The translations under genes and the position numbers were made by a program. The notes under the pieces were generated by a model that saw nothing but the letters and a program-made list of their open reading frames with translations, was not told where the DNA came from and ran no database searches. A DNA stretch of 64,000 nucleotides, from assembly GCA_963714155.1 (NCBI GenBank), contig OY970236.1, forward strand, positions 1,736,001 through 1,800,000, given 5' to 3'. The number at the start of each line of letters is the position of its first letter. Within the stretch, counting starts at the first letter, position 1. Shown here one piece after another: positions 30,848 through 39,747 of the stretch. Source of the DNA: VRUE01 sp963714155 (GTDB lineage Bacteria; Actinomycetota; Thermoleophilia; Solirubrobacterales; 70-9).

Positions 30848-31729
30848 ATGAGGATCTGGCTGATGGCGGCGCGCCCACGCACGCTGCCGGCGGCGATCGC
30901 GCCGGTGCTGGTCGGAACCGCGGCAGCGGTCGAATTGGCCGGCAAGTTGCCCCGGGTCGGCGCCTTCCTCGCCGCCTTGGTCGGTTCGATCTTCATCCAG
31001 ATCGGCACCAACCTCGCCAACGACTACTCGGACGCCAGGCGCGGTGCCGACACCGCCGATCGGCTCGGGCCGGTGCGGGTCACCTCGGCGGGACTGGTGA
31101 CGCCACAACGGGTGTTGAACGCGACCTGGATCGCCTTCGGCGTGGCGATCGTCTGCGGCATCTACCTGGCAGTGGTCGCGGGGCCGGTGATCCTGGTGAT
31201 CGGCGCCTTCTCGATTGCCGCCGGGGTCCTCTACACCGGTGGGCCACGCCCCTATGGCTACGCCGGCCTGGGCGAGGTCTTCGTCTTCCTCTTCTTCGGC
31301 CTGGTCGCGGTCAACGGCTCCTACTACGTGCAGCTGGAGCAGCTCGACGCCCTGCCATTGGGGCTCTCGATCGCGGTTGGCTTCATCGCCACGGCGATCC
31401 TCGTCGTCAACAACGTGCGCGATCTGGAAACAGACCGGCGGGCGGGCAAGATGACCCTGGCGGTGCGGATGGGACGGCACAACGCCGTCGTCCTCTACCG
31501 CGGGCTCGTGCTCGGCGCCTTCGTCGTGCTGCCTCTGGCCCTGCTCGCCGGCGGCGGCAGCTGGTTGCCGCTGATCGGCTTGCTGGCCTTGCCGATGGCC
31601 GTGGGACCGATGCGGGCGATGACCAACCGCACCGACGGCCCGGCGCTGAACGGCGCCCTCGCCGCAACCGGCGCCCTGCTGGCGGTCTTCAGCCTGCTGG
31701 TCTCGGCCGGGCTGCTGCTGGCGAGCTGA
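30848..31729 (+). CDS. menA: 1,4-dihydroxy-2-naphthoate polyprenyltransferase
   Basis: This integral membrane UbiA-family enzyme attaches the isoprenoid tail to dihydroxynaphthoate, giving demethylmenaquinone. The 293-residue protein has about eight hydrophobic helices. The first Asp-rich motif is NLANDYSDARRGADT and the second is VVNNVRDLETDRRAGKMTLAVRMG, both needed for Mg-prenyl diphosphate binding. It begins with RPRTLPAAIAPVLVGTA, typical of MenA. ATG 30848 lies 25 nt after menB, and its stop overlaps the menC start (TGATG). Confidence 0.95.
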   Translation: MRIWLMAARPRTLPAAIAPVLVGTAAAVELAGKLPRVGAFLAALVGSIFIQIGTNLANDYSDARRGADTADRLGPVRVTSAGLVTPQRVLNATWIAFGVAIVCGIYLAVVAGPVILVIGAFSIAAGVLYTGGPRPYGYAGLGEVFVFLFFGLVAVNGSYYVQLEQLDALPLGLSIAVGFIATAILVVNNVRDLETDRRAGKMTLAVRMGRHNAVVLYRGLVLGAFVVLPLALLAGGGSWLPLIGLLALPMAVGPMRAMTNRTDGPALNGALAATGALLAVFSLLVSAGLLLAS

Positions 31730-32781
31730 TGCGCCTCGCCTCGGTCGAGGTCATCCCCTACGCGCTTCCTTTCAAGGATCCGTACGTCACCGCCCGCGGC
31801 CGGCTCGACCGGCGCGAGATGGTGCTGCTGCGGCTGCGCTCGGATGACGGGTTGACCGGATTGGGCGAAGCGGTGCCACTCGCGATGCGGGGCGGGACCG
31901 GGCTGCCCCAGGTCGTCGCGGAGCTCGAGCGCCTTGGCCGCCTTGACTCGCTCGACGAGCCGACGCTCAGCAGCGGTGCTCTGGCCCTTTCGACGCCAGC
32001 GCGCTGCGCCGCGCTTACGGCGCTGCTCGATCTTCGCGGCAGGCGGGCAGCAGCCGAGGGCGGAAGCCGGGCGAGCGAGCCCCTGCCGGTCGAGTGCAAC
32101 GCGACGCTCGTCGCCGATGACCCGGCCGCCGTGACCGAGGACGCCTTGCGCTGGGCCGAGGAGGGCTACGCCACCTTCAAGCTGAAGCTAGGAGCCGGTG
32201 ACGACGTCGGCCGGGTGCGCGCCGTGCGCGCGGCAGTCGGCTCGGCGGCGCGGATACGGGTTGACGCCAACGCCGCCTGGCAGGTGGAGACGGCGAAGCG
32301 CGTCCTCGCCGAGTTGGAGCAGTTCAACGTCGAGCTCGCAGAGCAACCGGTCGCCACGCTCGAAGGGCTGGCGCAGGTGGCAGATGCGACAACAATCCCG
32401 ATCGCGGGAGACGAGAGCGTCGAGAGTCGCCGCGATGCCGAGCGCGCCGTGGAGCTTGGCGCCTGCCAGATCGCCGGGCTCAAGCTCTCGAAGGTCGGCG
32501 GCCCGGAGGCGGCGATCGAAATCGCGGAGGTCCTCCCTTCGTTTGTCTCCAGCGCGCTCGACGGCCCGGTTGGGATCGCTGCCGCAGCGCAAGTCGCGCA
32601 GACGCTGGACCAGGCAACGGGCGGGCCGCGGTTGGCCCACGGCCTCGCAACGCAGCGCCTCTTCGCCGCGACCGTCGCTTCGACCGAGTGCGAGCTGCGC
32701 GAAGGGATGCTGCACTTGCCCGCGGGGCCGGGCCTCGGCATCGAGATCGATGAGGCGGCGCTTGAACGCCACCGGATTTAA
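31729..32781 (+). CDS. menC: o-Succinylbenzoate synthase
   Basis: This enolase-superfamily enzyme dehydrates SHCHC to o-succinylbenzoate in menaquinone synthesis. The 350-residue protein carries the superfamily KxK motif in FKLKLGAG, metal ligands in VDANAAW, LAEQPV and AGDESV, and the opposing catalytic Lys in GLKLSKVGG. Sequence alone can confuse MenC with dipeptide epimerases or muconate cycloisomerases, but its position between menA and menD settles it. Start ATG overlaps the menA stop. A 17-bp perfect hairpin lies in the 55-nt gap to menD. Confidence 0.9.
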   Translation: MRLASVEVIPYALPFKDPYVTARGRLDRREMVLLRLRSDDGLTGLGEAVPLAMRGGTGLPQVVAELERLGRLDSLDEPTLSSGALALSTPARCAALTALLDLRGRRAAAEGGSRASEPLPVECNATLVADDPAAVTEDALRWAEEGYATFKLKLGAGDDVGRVRAVRAAVGSAARIRVDANAAWQVETAKRVLAELEQFNVELAEQPVATLEGLAQVADATTIPIAGDESVESRRDAERAVELGACQIAGLKLSKVGGPEAAIEIAEVLPSFVSSALDGPVGIAAAAQVAQTLDQATGGPRLAHGLATQRLFAATVASTECELREGMLHLPAGPGLGIEIDEAALERHRI

Positions 32782-32785
32782 GCCC

Positions 32786-32824
32786 TTGGCGACTTATGCG
32801 TCATATAGACGCATAAGTCGCCAA
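32786..32824. repeat. Perfect 17-bp hairpin between menC and menD
   Basis: TTGGCGACTTATGCGTC (32786-32802) and its exact complement (32808-32824) surround a 5-nt loop ATATA. It lies 4 nt after the menC stop and 12 nt before the menD ATG. Inside an operon it may cause partial termination, protect menBAC mRNA ends, or hinder menD translation. No U-run follows. It resembles the repeats at 14651 and 26851 in form (GCATAAG), not in full sequence. Confidence 0.7.
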
Positions 32825-32836
32825 TAGGCTCCCGAC

Positions 32837-34579
32837 ATGGATCCGACCAATGGCAATACGGCCCTCGCCTCAGCTTTTGCCGAGGAGCTGGCGCGGGGCG
32901 GTTCGCGCCATGCCGTGGTCTCCCCCGGTTCGCGCTCAACACCGCTTGCCGTTGCGCTGTGGCGGCAGAAGGAGATCGAGGTCAGTGTGATCGTCGATGA
33001 GCGCTCGGCTGCCTTCTTCGCGCTCGGCGCCGCACAGGTGAGCCAGGCACCGGTGGCCCTGCTCTGCACCTCCGGGACGGCCGCGGCTAACTATCACCCG
33101 GCGATCTGCGAGGCCGACGAGTCAGGAATATCGCTGATCGCCCTAACCGCGGATCGACCCCCCGAGCTGCGCGGGATCGGCACCGGGCAGACGATCGACC
33201 AGGTCAAGCTCTACGGCTCGGCGGTGCGCTGGTTCTGCGAAGTCGGCACCCACGAGGCCAACGATGACGGGCTGCTGCATTACCGCTCGGTCGCCTGCCG
33301 GGCACTGGCAGCCGCGCGCAACGCCTCGCGGCCGGGACCGGTGCACCTCAACCTGCCCTGGCGCGAGCCGCTGGCGCCGCTACCCATTGAGGGCGCCGTA
33401 ACGGCGACCGACCCGCTGGCGCTCGAGGGACGCGAGGGCCGACCGCTGACGGCGGCCACCTCAATCGACCTCGAGCCCTCGGCCTTCCTGCTCGACGAGG
33501 TGGCCGGGCACATCGGCGACGCGATCGCCGGCGTGATCATCGCCGGTCGCCAGCTCGATCCAGAGCTGCGCGAGCCGCTCGCGCACCTGGCGCGTGCCTC
33601 GGGCTTCCCGATCCTGGCTGAGCCGACCTCACAGCTGCGCTGCGGGCCGCACGACCGCTCCAACGTGATCGGTAGCTACGACCTGTTGCTGCGAGACGAG
33701 CACTTCGCCCGCTCGGTCGTACCCGACCTGGTGCTCCGCTTCGGTGAGATGCCAACCAGCAAGCCGCTGCGCAGCTGGCTGGCCGCGAGCGGTGCCGACC
33801 AAATCGTCGTTGACCCCTACGGCGACTGGAACGAGCCGACCAACCGGGCGGCCGCGATCCTGCGCGCCGACCCAAGCGAGCTGGCAGCGGGTTGGGCAGT
33901 GCGAGTCGAAAAGGAGGCACGCCCGGCCCCGCAGCGGTGGCTCGACGCCGATCGCAGCGCCCGCGAGGCAGTCGAGACGGCCCTGGCTACCGACGAGATT
34001 TCCGAGCCCGCGCTGCATCTCGCCCTCGGCAAGGCCCACCAGGATGGGGACCTCGTCTACACCGCCTCGAGCATGCCGATCCGCGACCAGGAGGCCTTCC
34101 TCGCCGCGAGCGATGTAGACGTCAGCTTCCTCTGCAACCGCGGCGCCAACGGCATCGACGGCCTGATCTCCTCCGGCATCGGCGCGGCCCACGCTAGCGG
34201 CCGCCCGACCACGATCGTCAGCGGCGACCTCGGGCTGCTGCACGACCTCGGCGGCCTGGCTGCCCTGCGCGACGTCTCGACGCCGGTCCGGATCGTCGTC
34301 ATCGACAATGACGGCGGCGGGATCTTTTCCTTCCTGCCGCAGGCGGAGGTGCTTGGCGGCGAGGAGTTTGAGGCCCTGCTTGGCACCCCGCAGGGGGTCG
34401 ACGTCGCCAAGGCCGCCGCCCTCTTCGACTTGCCCCATCGCCGCGTCGAGGCCCTTGCCGAGCTTCCCAATGCCCTGGCCGCCGGCACGGGTCTGATTGA
34501 GGTCAAGACAGATCGCGGGACCAACGTCGACCAGCACCGCCGTGCGAGCGCCGCGGTCGGCGAGGCGATCCGCGGTTGA
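32837..34579 (+). CDS. menD: SEPHCHC synthase (2-succinyl-5-enolpyruvyl-6-hydroxy-3-cyclohexene-1-carboxylate synthase)
   Basis: This thiamin-diphosphate enzyme joins 2-oxoglutarate to isochorismate in menaquinone synthesis. The 580-residue protein has the three-domain TPP fold. N-terminal VVSPGSRSTPLAVAL is the MenD signature with the isochorismate-site Ser/Arg; DERSAAFFALG holds the Glu that activates TPP; LTADRPPELRGIGTGQTIDQ follows. The C-terminal TPP site is SGDLGLLHDLGGL with VIDNDGGGIFSFLPQ. Length is typical. Its stop overlaps the TTG start of the acyltransferase gene. Confidence 0.95.
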   Translation: MDPTNGNTALASAFAEELARGGSRHAVVSPGSRSTPLAVALWRQKEIEVSVIVDERSAAFFALGAAQVSQAPVALLCTSGTAAANYHPAICEADESGISLIALTADRPPELRGIGTGQTIDQVKLYGSAVRWFCEVGTHEANDDGLLHYRSVACRALAAARNASRPGPVHLNLPWREPLAPLPIEGAVTATDPLALEGREGRPLTAATSIDLEPSAFLLDEVAGHIGDAIAGVIIAGRQLDPELREPLAHLARASGFPILAEPTSQLRCGPHDRSNVIGSYDLLLRDEHFARSVVPDLVLRFGEMPTSKPLRSWLAASGADQIVVDPYGDWNEPTNRAAAILRADPSELAAGWAVRVEKEARPAPQRWLDADRSAREAVETALATDEISEPALHLALGKAHQDGDLVYTASSMPIRDQEAFLAASDVDVSFLCNRGANGIDGLISSGIGAAHASGRPTTIVSGDLGLLHDLGGLAALRDVSTPVRIVVIDNDGGGIFSFLPQAEVLGGEEFEALLGTPQGVDVAKAAALFDLPHRRVEALAELPNALAAGTGLIEVKTDRGTNVDQHRRASAAVGEAIRG

Positions 34580-35721
34580 GCGAACGCCTGCACCACCTGG
34601 ATGCCCTGCGGGCTCTGACGATGGTCCTGATCCTGCCCTTCCACGCACTCGTACTGGTGGGACTGCGCGGTGGCACGAACGAACTCGAGGATGCCGTTCT
34701 CTGGACGATCCATGTCTTCCGCCTACCCCTTTTCTTTCTCGTTGCCGGTTTCTTTGCAGCGTTGGTTATAGATGCCCGTGGAACCCATGAGTTCCTGCGC
34801 AACCGAGCCGTTCGCATAGGCATCCCGTTGTTCGTCGGCATCGTCGCCGTCGTCCCGTGGATCACCTGGGAGGTACAGGCCCTCGCCGAACTGCCACATC
34901 GAGAGGACGCACAGGGTTTGGCGGCGTTCGCCGACCCCCACCCCGCCTTCCTCTGGTTCCTCTGGTACCTGACGCTGATCTACGCCGCCGCCCTTGTCGC
35001 CCGCCGCGCGCTGCTGAGCATGCCCAGACTCCAAATGGCATTCCTCGGTGTCGGCGGATCGCTACTCAGACACTGGGCCGCACCGCTGCTCTTGGCGGCT
35101 CCAACCGCTCTCTTCCTCTACTGGCAGCCGACCTGGATCCCCGCTGCCCCGGCAGAAAGCTTCACCCCTCAGCTGGACCTCCTCGGCTACTACGCGATCT
35201 TCTTTGCCGCCGGCTGGCTGCTGCTTGCGGCGCCCGGCTCGCGCGAGGAAATCGAGCGACGTCATAAGCGATACCTGATGTTCGCCGGCCTGGCGGCGCC
35301 GTCGGCGTTGGCGCTCTACCTGCTGCAGAGCGAGCCATCCATAGGAGCCCGTTCCTCGGTCCACGTCCTGGCCCTGTTGCTCTTCTCGGTCGCGACCTGG
35401 TCACTGATCCTCGGCCTGCTCGGACTGGCCCGGCGTTTCGGCTCGAAGCCAGACCCCAGGCTCCGCTACTGGACCGACGCCTCCTACTGGATCTACCTCA
35501 GTCACTTCCCGGTGATGGCCGCGATCGCCCTGGTCCTCGCGGGCCTAGCGATGCCGGAGGTGCTCCGCGTCGTCCTCCTCGTCGTCCTTACGCTTGCCGT
35601 GATCTACCCCGCTTACGGTGCCTTCGTGCGGCACACGGCGGTCGGCCGGGTGTTGCACGGACCGAGAGCAAGGACGCCGCAGCCCAGACCGGCTGGTGAC
35701 CTCCAGCGCCTGCCGACCTAG
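34576..35721 (+). CDS. Membrane acyltransferase 3 family protein
   Basis: This 381-residue integral membrane protein has about ten hydrophobic helices. The N-terminal RLHHLDALRALTMVLILPFHAL carries the family signature and the likely catalytic His. The WTDASYWIYLSHFPVM motif near the end is also typical of the OpgC/acyltransferase 3 group, which O-acylates surface glycans or lipids. The start is TTG 34576, overlapping the menD stop (TTGA). Co-translation with menD does not imply a menaquinone role, and the acceptor is unknown. The gene ends overlapping the PD40 protein gene on the other strand by 4 nt. Confidence 0.86.
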   Translation: MSERLHHLDALRALTMVLILPFHALVLVGLRGGTNELEDAVLWTIHVFRLPLFFLVAGFFAALVIDARGTHEFLRNRAVRIGIPLFVGIVAVVPWITWEVQALAELPHREDAQGLAAFADPHPAFLWFLWYLTLIYAAALVARRALLSMPRLQMAFLGVGGSLLRHWAAPLLLAAPTALFLYWQPTWIPAAPAESFTPQLDLLGYYAIFFAAGWLLLAAPGSREEIERRHKRYLMFAGLAAPSALALYLLQSEPSIGARSSVHVLALLLFSVATWSLILGLLGLARRFGSKPDPRLRYWTDASYWIYLSHFPVMAAIALVLAGLAMPEVLRVVLLVVLTLAVIYPAYGAFVRHTAVGRVLHGPRARTPQPRPAGDLQRLPT

Positions 35722-36749
35722 CAGCGGATGTGGCCTGCCCCGCGGCCGGGCCCGGGCTGCCACACGGGGCTGAGATAGCCGATTTCCGGCGTCGACAAGA
35801 TCTCGCGCGGGCAAGTGCCGTCGACATTGACCTCCATCACCGCGATCGTGCTTCCGGCCTTGAACGACTGATCCCGAAGCTGTGAGTAGACGATTCGCTC
35901 GCCCGAGGGATCCCAGCCTCCCAACAACTCCATCCGGCCCGGAGTCCGAGTCAGGTTGCGGCGGCGCGAGCCATCCGCGTTGACGACGTAGAGATCAGTC
36001 GTTGACCGGAACACCCACTTGGCCCGCTTCGACACCCAAACTCGCCGTTCGCGCCACTCGGTGAAGACGATCTTTGTGCCGTCCGGCGAGTACTGTGGTT
36101 CGTCGCCTTCACCGACCAATAGACCCGAGGTACGCCCGTCGAAGCGCAAGGCGACGATTTCGTTTTCGACGCTGCGCCGGTATCCCAGACGAGTCAGCAG
36201 CAGGGTTGACCCGTCGGGAGAGAAGGAGGACGGGTACTGCCACAGCCAGTTGGCCCACCGCGTCAATTGGCGACGCTGCCCCGATTCCAGGTTGACGATC
36301 CAAACCGAGCTGCTTTCGTAGCGTGGAAACCTCCCGCCCTCGCTGCGCCTGGTTCGATAGCGAGCGAAGGCCAGCTGCCGACCGTCCGGCGAGAAGACCG
36401 GCCATTCACCGCCTCGGGTGCCGGGCAAAACCCGCGGGTGTCCACCCTTGGCCGAAACGACCGCGATCACCCGGTGTCCGTCCTTCTGGCGCCGGCTGTA
36501 GGCCAAAAGCGAACCGTCCGCTGACCAGGCCAGGCTGCCAAAGGCACCGAAACGCTTGGACAAACGCTGGGTCAGCACCCGGTCGTAGCTGCCTCCCGAA
36601 GGGTCGAGGGTCGCAATCTCCAGTCGAGGAGGATCTTGCAACAGTCTCAATACCGCCAATCGAGGCCCTTCCAACGGGGCGGCCGCCGCCAGGCTCGACA
36701 GGAAAGCGCCGATCACGAGCGACGCCAAGAGGAGAGCCCGCCTCAGCAT
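35718..36749 (-). CDS. Secreted PD40 (TolB-like) beta-propeller protein A
   Basis: This exported protein of 343 residues has a signal peptide at about 1-27 (RALLLASLVIGAFLSSLAAA). The rest is WD40-like/PD40 blades with repeats such as LAWSADGSLLAYSR, PVFSPDGRQLAFAR, SSFSPDGSTLLLTR and PQYSPDGTKIVFTE. It ends in GPGRGAGHIRC, an ending shared with its upstream paralogue. There is no enzymatic domain, so it is probably a binding or scaffold protein outside the membrane. ATG 36749 overlaps the end of the paralogue by 7 nt. It is the last gene of the long minus-strand run from 43696. Confidence 0.82.
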   Translation of the reverse strand: MLRRALLLASLVIGAFLSSLAAAAPLEGPRLAVLRLLQDPPRLEIATLDPSGGSYDRVLTQRLSKRFGAFGSLAWSADGSLLAYSRRQKDGHRVIAVVSAKGGHPRVLPGTRGGEWPVFSPDGRQLAFARYRTRRSEGGRFPRYESSSVWIVNLESGQRRQLTRWANWLWQYPSSFSPDGSTLLLTRLGYRRSVENEIVALRFDGRTSGLLVGEGDEPQYSPDGTKIVFTEWRERRVWVSKRAKWVFRSTTDLYVVNADGSRRRNLTRTPGRMELLGGWDPSGERIVYSQLRDQSFKAGSTIAVMEVNVDGTCPREILSTPEIGYLSPVWQPGPGRGAGHIRC

Positions 36750-37756
36750 TGGATCCGACCCAACCCGCGGCCTGCCCCGGGTCGCCAGGTGGCTTCGCGA
36801 TACGAGAGTCCGTATGTGAACAGAAGCCTCCTGCGGCAGGTGCCGTCCGCGTTGATCTCCACGACCGAACTGGGCGCGAGAGCGCCTTCTTCTTCGGCCG
36901 CGCGCTCCTGGGGGAACTGGGTGTAGACGAGGCGCTCGCCGGACGGATCCCAATCGGGGGATTCCTCGAGGCGGGCGGGAGTGAAGGTAAGTCTCCTCAC
37001 CCCCGAGCCATCGCTTGCGACGACGAACAGATCGCCGCCCGATGTGTACCCGATCGGTCCCACGACCTCGTGGCGAAAGGTGTGTCGAACTACGACCAGC
37101 GAAGACCCATCCGGAGAGTAGGTCGGTTCTGTCCCATCGCGAACGATCACCGACGGAGATCCGCCGGCCAGTGGCACGAAGAGGACTTCGGACTCCCGCT
37201 TGTCTCGCACTCGTTCCACGGCAAGCCCGGTTCCATCCGGCGAGAAGGAGTACGGCACGAGGATCTCGTCTTTCCACGGTGTGAGCTGACGAGCGCGCCC
37301 ACCGTGAGCGGCAACCAGCCAAATCGAAGCGCTGGATACAAGGCTTCCGTTCGGATTCCGCCTGTCGCTCCACCGGGCGAACGCAAGGGTCTTGCCGTCC
37401 GGCGAAAAGACCGGGGCAAAGCCCTGTTCCGTGCCCCGAACCGCCTTGGGAAAAGCGCCTCCGGCAGAGATCGCGAATACACCTTCGCCCACGTAGTCGC
37501 TGAAGGCGAGCCTGTTCCCGTCCGGCGACCAGGTGAGTCCTTCGAAAACCCCCAAGGCTTCCGGCGCCCCTATGAGCTTTTCCCACTTTTCTCCGGTTTG
37601 ATCGCTGCTCAGCAGCTGTTCCCCGGAAAGCGGGAGGCCCTCTCGTGTGTAGGCGAGACGGGGCCCCTCAGGAGGTGGCTCCGCCGTCGCGGAGCCCACA
37701 AAGACCAGCGCCAACAGCGCCCCCAATCCCAATACGTACCGAATCACGACCGGCAT
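36743..37756 (-). CDS. Secreted PD40 (TolB-like) beta-propeller protein B
   Basis: This 337-residue paralogue of the next gene has a signal peptide at 1-25 (YVLGLGALLALVFVGSATA). It contains PD40 blades: LTWSPDGNRLAFSD, PVFSPDGKTLAFAR, YSFSPDGTGLAVER, PTYSPDGSSLVVVR and PDWDPSGERLVYTQ. The same C-terminal pattern (GAGRGLGRIQC) ends both copies. The tandem pair arose by duplication and has diverged well beyond half of its residues. ATG 37756 was chosen as the start of the signal peptide. It lies 25 nt after menF. The role is unknown. Confidence 0.82.
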   Translation of the reverse strand: MPVVIRYVLGLGALLALVFVGSATAEPPPEGPRLAYTREGLPLSGEQLLSSDQTGEKWEKLIGAPEALGVFEGLTWSPDGNRLAFSDYVGEGVFAISAGGAFPKAVRGTEQGFAPVFSPDGKTLAFARWSDRRNPNGSLVSSASIWLVAAHGGRARQLTPWKDEILVPYSFSPDGTGLAVERVRDKRESEVLFVPLAGGSPSVIVRDGTEPTYSPDGSSLVVVRHTFRHEVVGPIGYTSGGDLFVVASDGSGVRRLTFTPARLEESPDWDPSGERLVYTQFPQERAAEEEGALAPSSVVEINADGTCRRRLLFTYGLSYREATWRPGAGRGLGRIQC

Positions 37757-37781
37757 TCTGACCGATTTGTGACGATTGAAC

Positions 37782-39176
37782 TTACTCAGCCAACAACGGC
37801 AACAGCGCCCCCAGCTTGATCTCAGTCTCGGCCAGCTCAGCTGCCGGATCCGAACCGGCGACCACCCCAACCCCGGCGTAGAGATGCGCCTCGCGGTCGC
37901 GCAGCAGGGCGCTGCGCAGGGCGACGCAGAACTCGCCGTCTTCGGTCGCGTCCATCCAGCCGACGGGCCCCGCGTACCAGCCGCGATCCATCTGCTCTAG
38001 CTCGGCGATTGCGGCCGAGGTGCCGGGCCAGGGCTCGCCACCAACCGCGGGAGTTGGATGCAGCATGCCGGCGAGCTCAACCGCCGAGCGCGGCTCGGCG
38101 AGCTGGGCGACGATCGGGGTCGCCAGGTGCTGGATGTTGGCCACCTTGACCAGCTTCGGCTCGGGCTCGGTCTCGACCCAGACGGCGTGCTGGCGCAGCG
38201 AGCGGGCGATCCGCTCGGCGACGATCGCATGCTCGCGCCGATCCTTGTCGCTGCGCAGCAGCTGCTCGCCGAGGTGATCGTCGACCGCCGGATCGGAGCT
38301 GCGCCGGGTTGAGCCGGCCAAAGCCACGGTCGAGACGCTCGCCCCCGAGCGGCGCAGCAACAGCTCAGGGCTGGCGCCGATGAACGCCGCCTCCGGGGTG
38401 CCGCAGCAGAAGCAGAAGCAGGACGGGAACTGCTCTCGCATCGCGCCAAAGACTGCGGCCGGGTCGTGAGCGGCGCCAGCCGCGACGAGCACCTCGCGGG
38501 CAAGCACGATCTTCGACATCTCGCCGCTGCCGATCCGCTCGGTCGCGCTGGCGATCATCCGCTCGAAGTCGCCGGGTGGTCGGGCGCTGCTGATCTCGAT
38601 CCGCGACGTCTGGTGTGGATCAAGCAGCGGCAGCGGGGCCTCTCGTAGACCGCTCAAGCGGGCGGACAGAGCCGCCGACTTCTCGCCCGGATCATCGCCG
38701 GGATGGATGATCGTGTTGACGGTGAGGAAGGTCTCCCCGCCGCTGCGACAGAGCGAGAGCTCGGGCAGCACGAGCGAGGCGGGCGGTAGTGAGGACCAAG
38801 CCGAGGAAGCGCCGCCCTCGGGGTCGAAGGCGAAGCCGCCCGCCCATACCCCGCCCGCACCGGCAGGCAGGTCGCGCGGCTCGTCGGTGATCGCTTCGCC
38901 GCCCAGGCACTCGCCAGCGACGTCGCGGAAGCGATTGGCCCCGCGCGAAGTTGCGGCCTGGGCTACGCCCAGCGTGGCGAGGGCGAAGCCACGGTCCGCC
39001 TCCTCCCAGCAGAACCAGCGGTCCGAGGCGAGGCGCGAGCCGAAGGCCACGGCGCACGGATCGATCCCATCGATCCGTCGGGTGACGCTGACCTTGGTGC
39101 GACGGCCGCGCCTGGCAGCCCGCTCCAGGGCTTCGTTCAGGCCGCTGAGGAGGGGCTCAGTCGCCGCCGCGAGCAA
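37782..39176 (-). CDS. menF: Isochorismate synthase
   Basis: This chorismate-utilising enzyme makes isochorismate, the entry to menaquinone synthesis. The 464-residue protein has the catalytic C-terminal domain with MSKIVLAREVLVAAG, SPELLLRRSG, VALAGSTRRS, EHAIVAERIARSL, VANIQHLATPI, and PWPGTSAAIAEL with YAGPVGWMDATEDGEFCVALR. The adjoining men genes favour MenF over a siderophore (EntC/DhbC) enzyme or anthranilate synthase. The start is a TTG at 39176, 20 nt inside the ilvN end, so it is translationally coupled to ilvN. A downstream start is possible because the N-terminus is variable. Confidence 0.92.
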   Translation of the reverse strand: MLAAATEPLLSGLNEALERAARRGRRTKVSVTRRIDGIDPCAVAFGSRLASDRWFCWEEADRGFALATLGVAQAATSRGANRFRDVAGECLGGEAITDEPRDLPAGAGGVWAGGFAFDPEGGASSAWSSLPPASLVLPELSLCRSGGETFLTVNTIIHPGDDPGEKSAALSARLSGLREAPLPLLDPHQTSRIEISSARPPGDFERMIASATERIGSGEMSKIVLAREVLVAAGAAHDPAAVFGAMREQFPSCFCFCCGTPEAAFIGASPELLLRRSGASVSTVALAGSTRRSSDPAVDDHLGEQLLRSDKDRREHAIVAERIARSLRQHAVWVETEPEPKLVKVANIQHLATPIVAQLAEPRSAVELAGMLHPTPAVGGEPWPGTSAAIAELEQMDRGWYAGPVGWMDATEDGEFCVALRSALLRDREAHLYAGVGVVAGSDPAAELAETEIKLGALLPLLAE

Positions 39177-39711
39177 TGGCGATCTCGCCGGTGCGGACCA
39201 TCTCTATGAGGCCGTGCGGGCGGATCATCCGCTCGAAGGCCTCGATCTTGTCGGCGGAGCCGGTGACCTCGATCGTCATCGTGCGGCGGGCGACGTCGAC
39301 GATCTTGGCGCGGAAGATCTCGGCGAACTGGATGATCTCGGCCCGGTTCTCGACCGCGGCCGAGACTTTGAACATCGCCATCTCGCGGGCGACGGTCTCT
39401 TCCGGCTCCATGTCGCGGATCTTCAGCACGTTGACCAGCTTGTGCAGCTGCTTGGTCACCTGGTCGATCGGGTGCACCGCACCGTCGAGGGTGAGGGTGA
39501 TGCGCGAGATGCTCTCATCGTCGGTCGGGCCGACGGCGAGCGTGTCGATGTTGAAGCCACGCCGCGAGAAGAGCCCCGCCACGCGGGCCAGCACGCCGGG
39601 CTTGTTCTCGACCAGGATCGAGAGGATGTGTTTGCGGCCGCTGAGCTGACCGGGGACGCGCAGCTCCTCCAGCTTGACCACCTGTGGGGTCCCCGCCTCC
39701 ATTAGCTCCAC
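39157..39711 (-). CDS. ilvN: Acetolactate synthase, small regulatory subunit
   Basis: This subunit activates IlvB and confers valine feedback. The 184-residue protein has the N-terminal ACT domain HILSILVENKPGVLARVAGL, FSRRGFNIDTLAVGPTDD, then VNVLKIRDMEPEETVARE linking to the C-terminal ALS_ss_C domain. Length is normal. GTG 39711 or ATG 39702 could start it; GGAG lies before both. It follows ilvB by 36 nt and overlaps the menF start by 20 nt. The ACT domain is complete, so feedback control is expected. Confidence 0.95.
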   Translation of the reverse strand: MELMEAGTPQVVKLEELRVPGQLSGRKHILSILVENKPGVLARVAGLFSRRGFNIDTLAVGPTDDESISRITLTLDGAVHPIDQVTKQLHKLVNVLKIRDMEPEETVAREMAMFKVSAAVENRAEIIQFAEIFRAKIVDVARRTMTIEVTGSADKIEAFERMIRPHGLIEMVRTGEIAIARGGD

Positions 39712-39747
39712 CCCGCCGATGGTATGAGCAGTGTCACATGCGCCATC

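Noticed and set aside
29935..31020. Open frame extending menE upstream across menB and menA
   Set aside because: It is antisense to two well-supported men genes; the ANL domain begins at ATG 29934.
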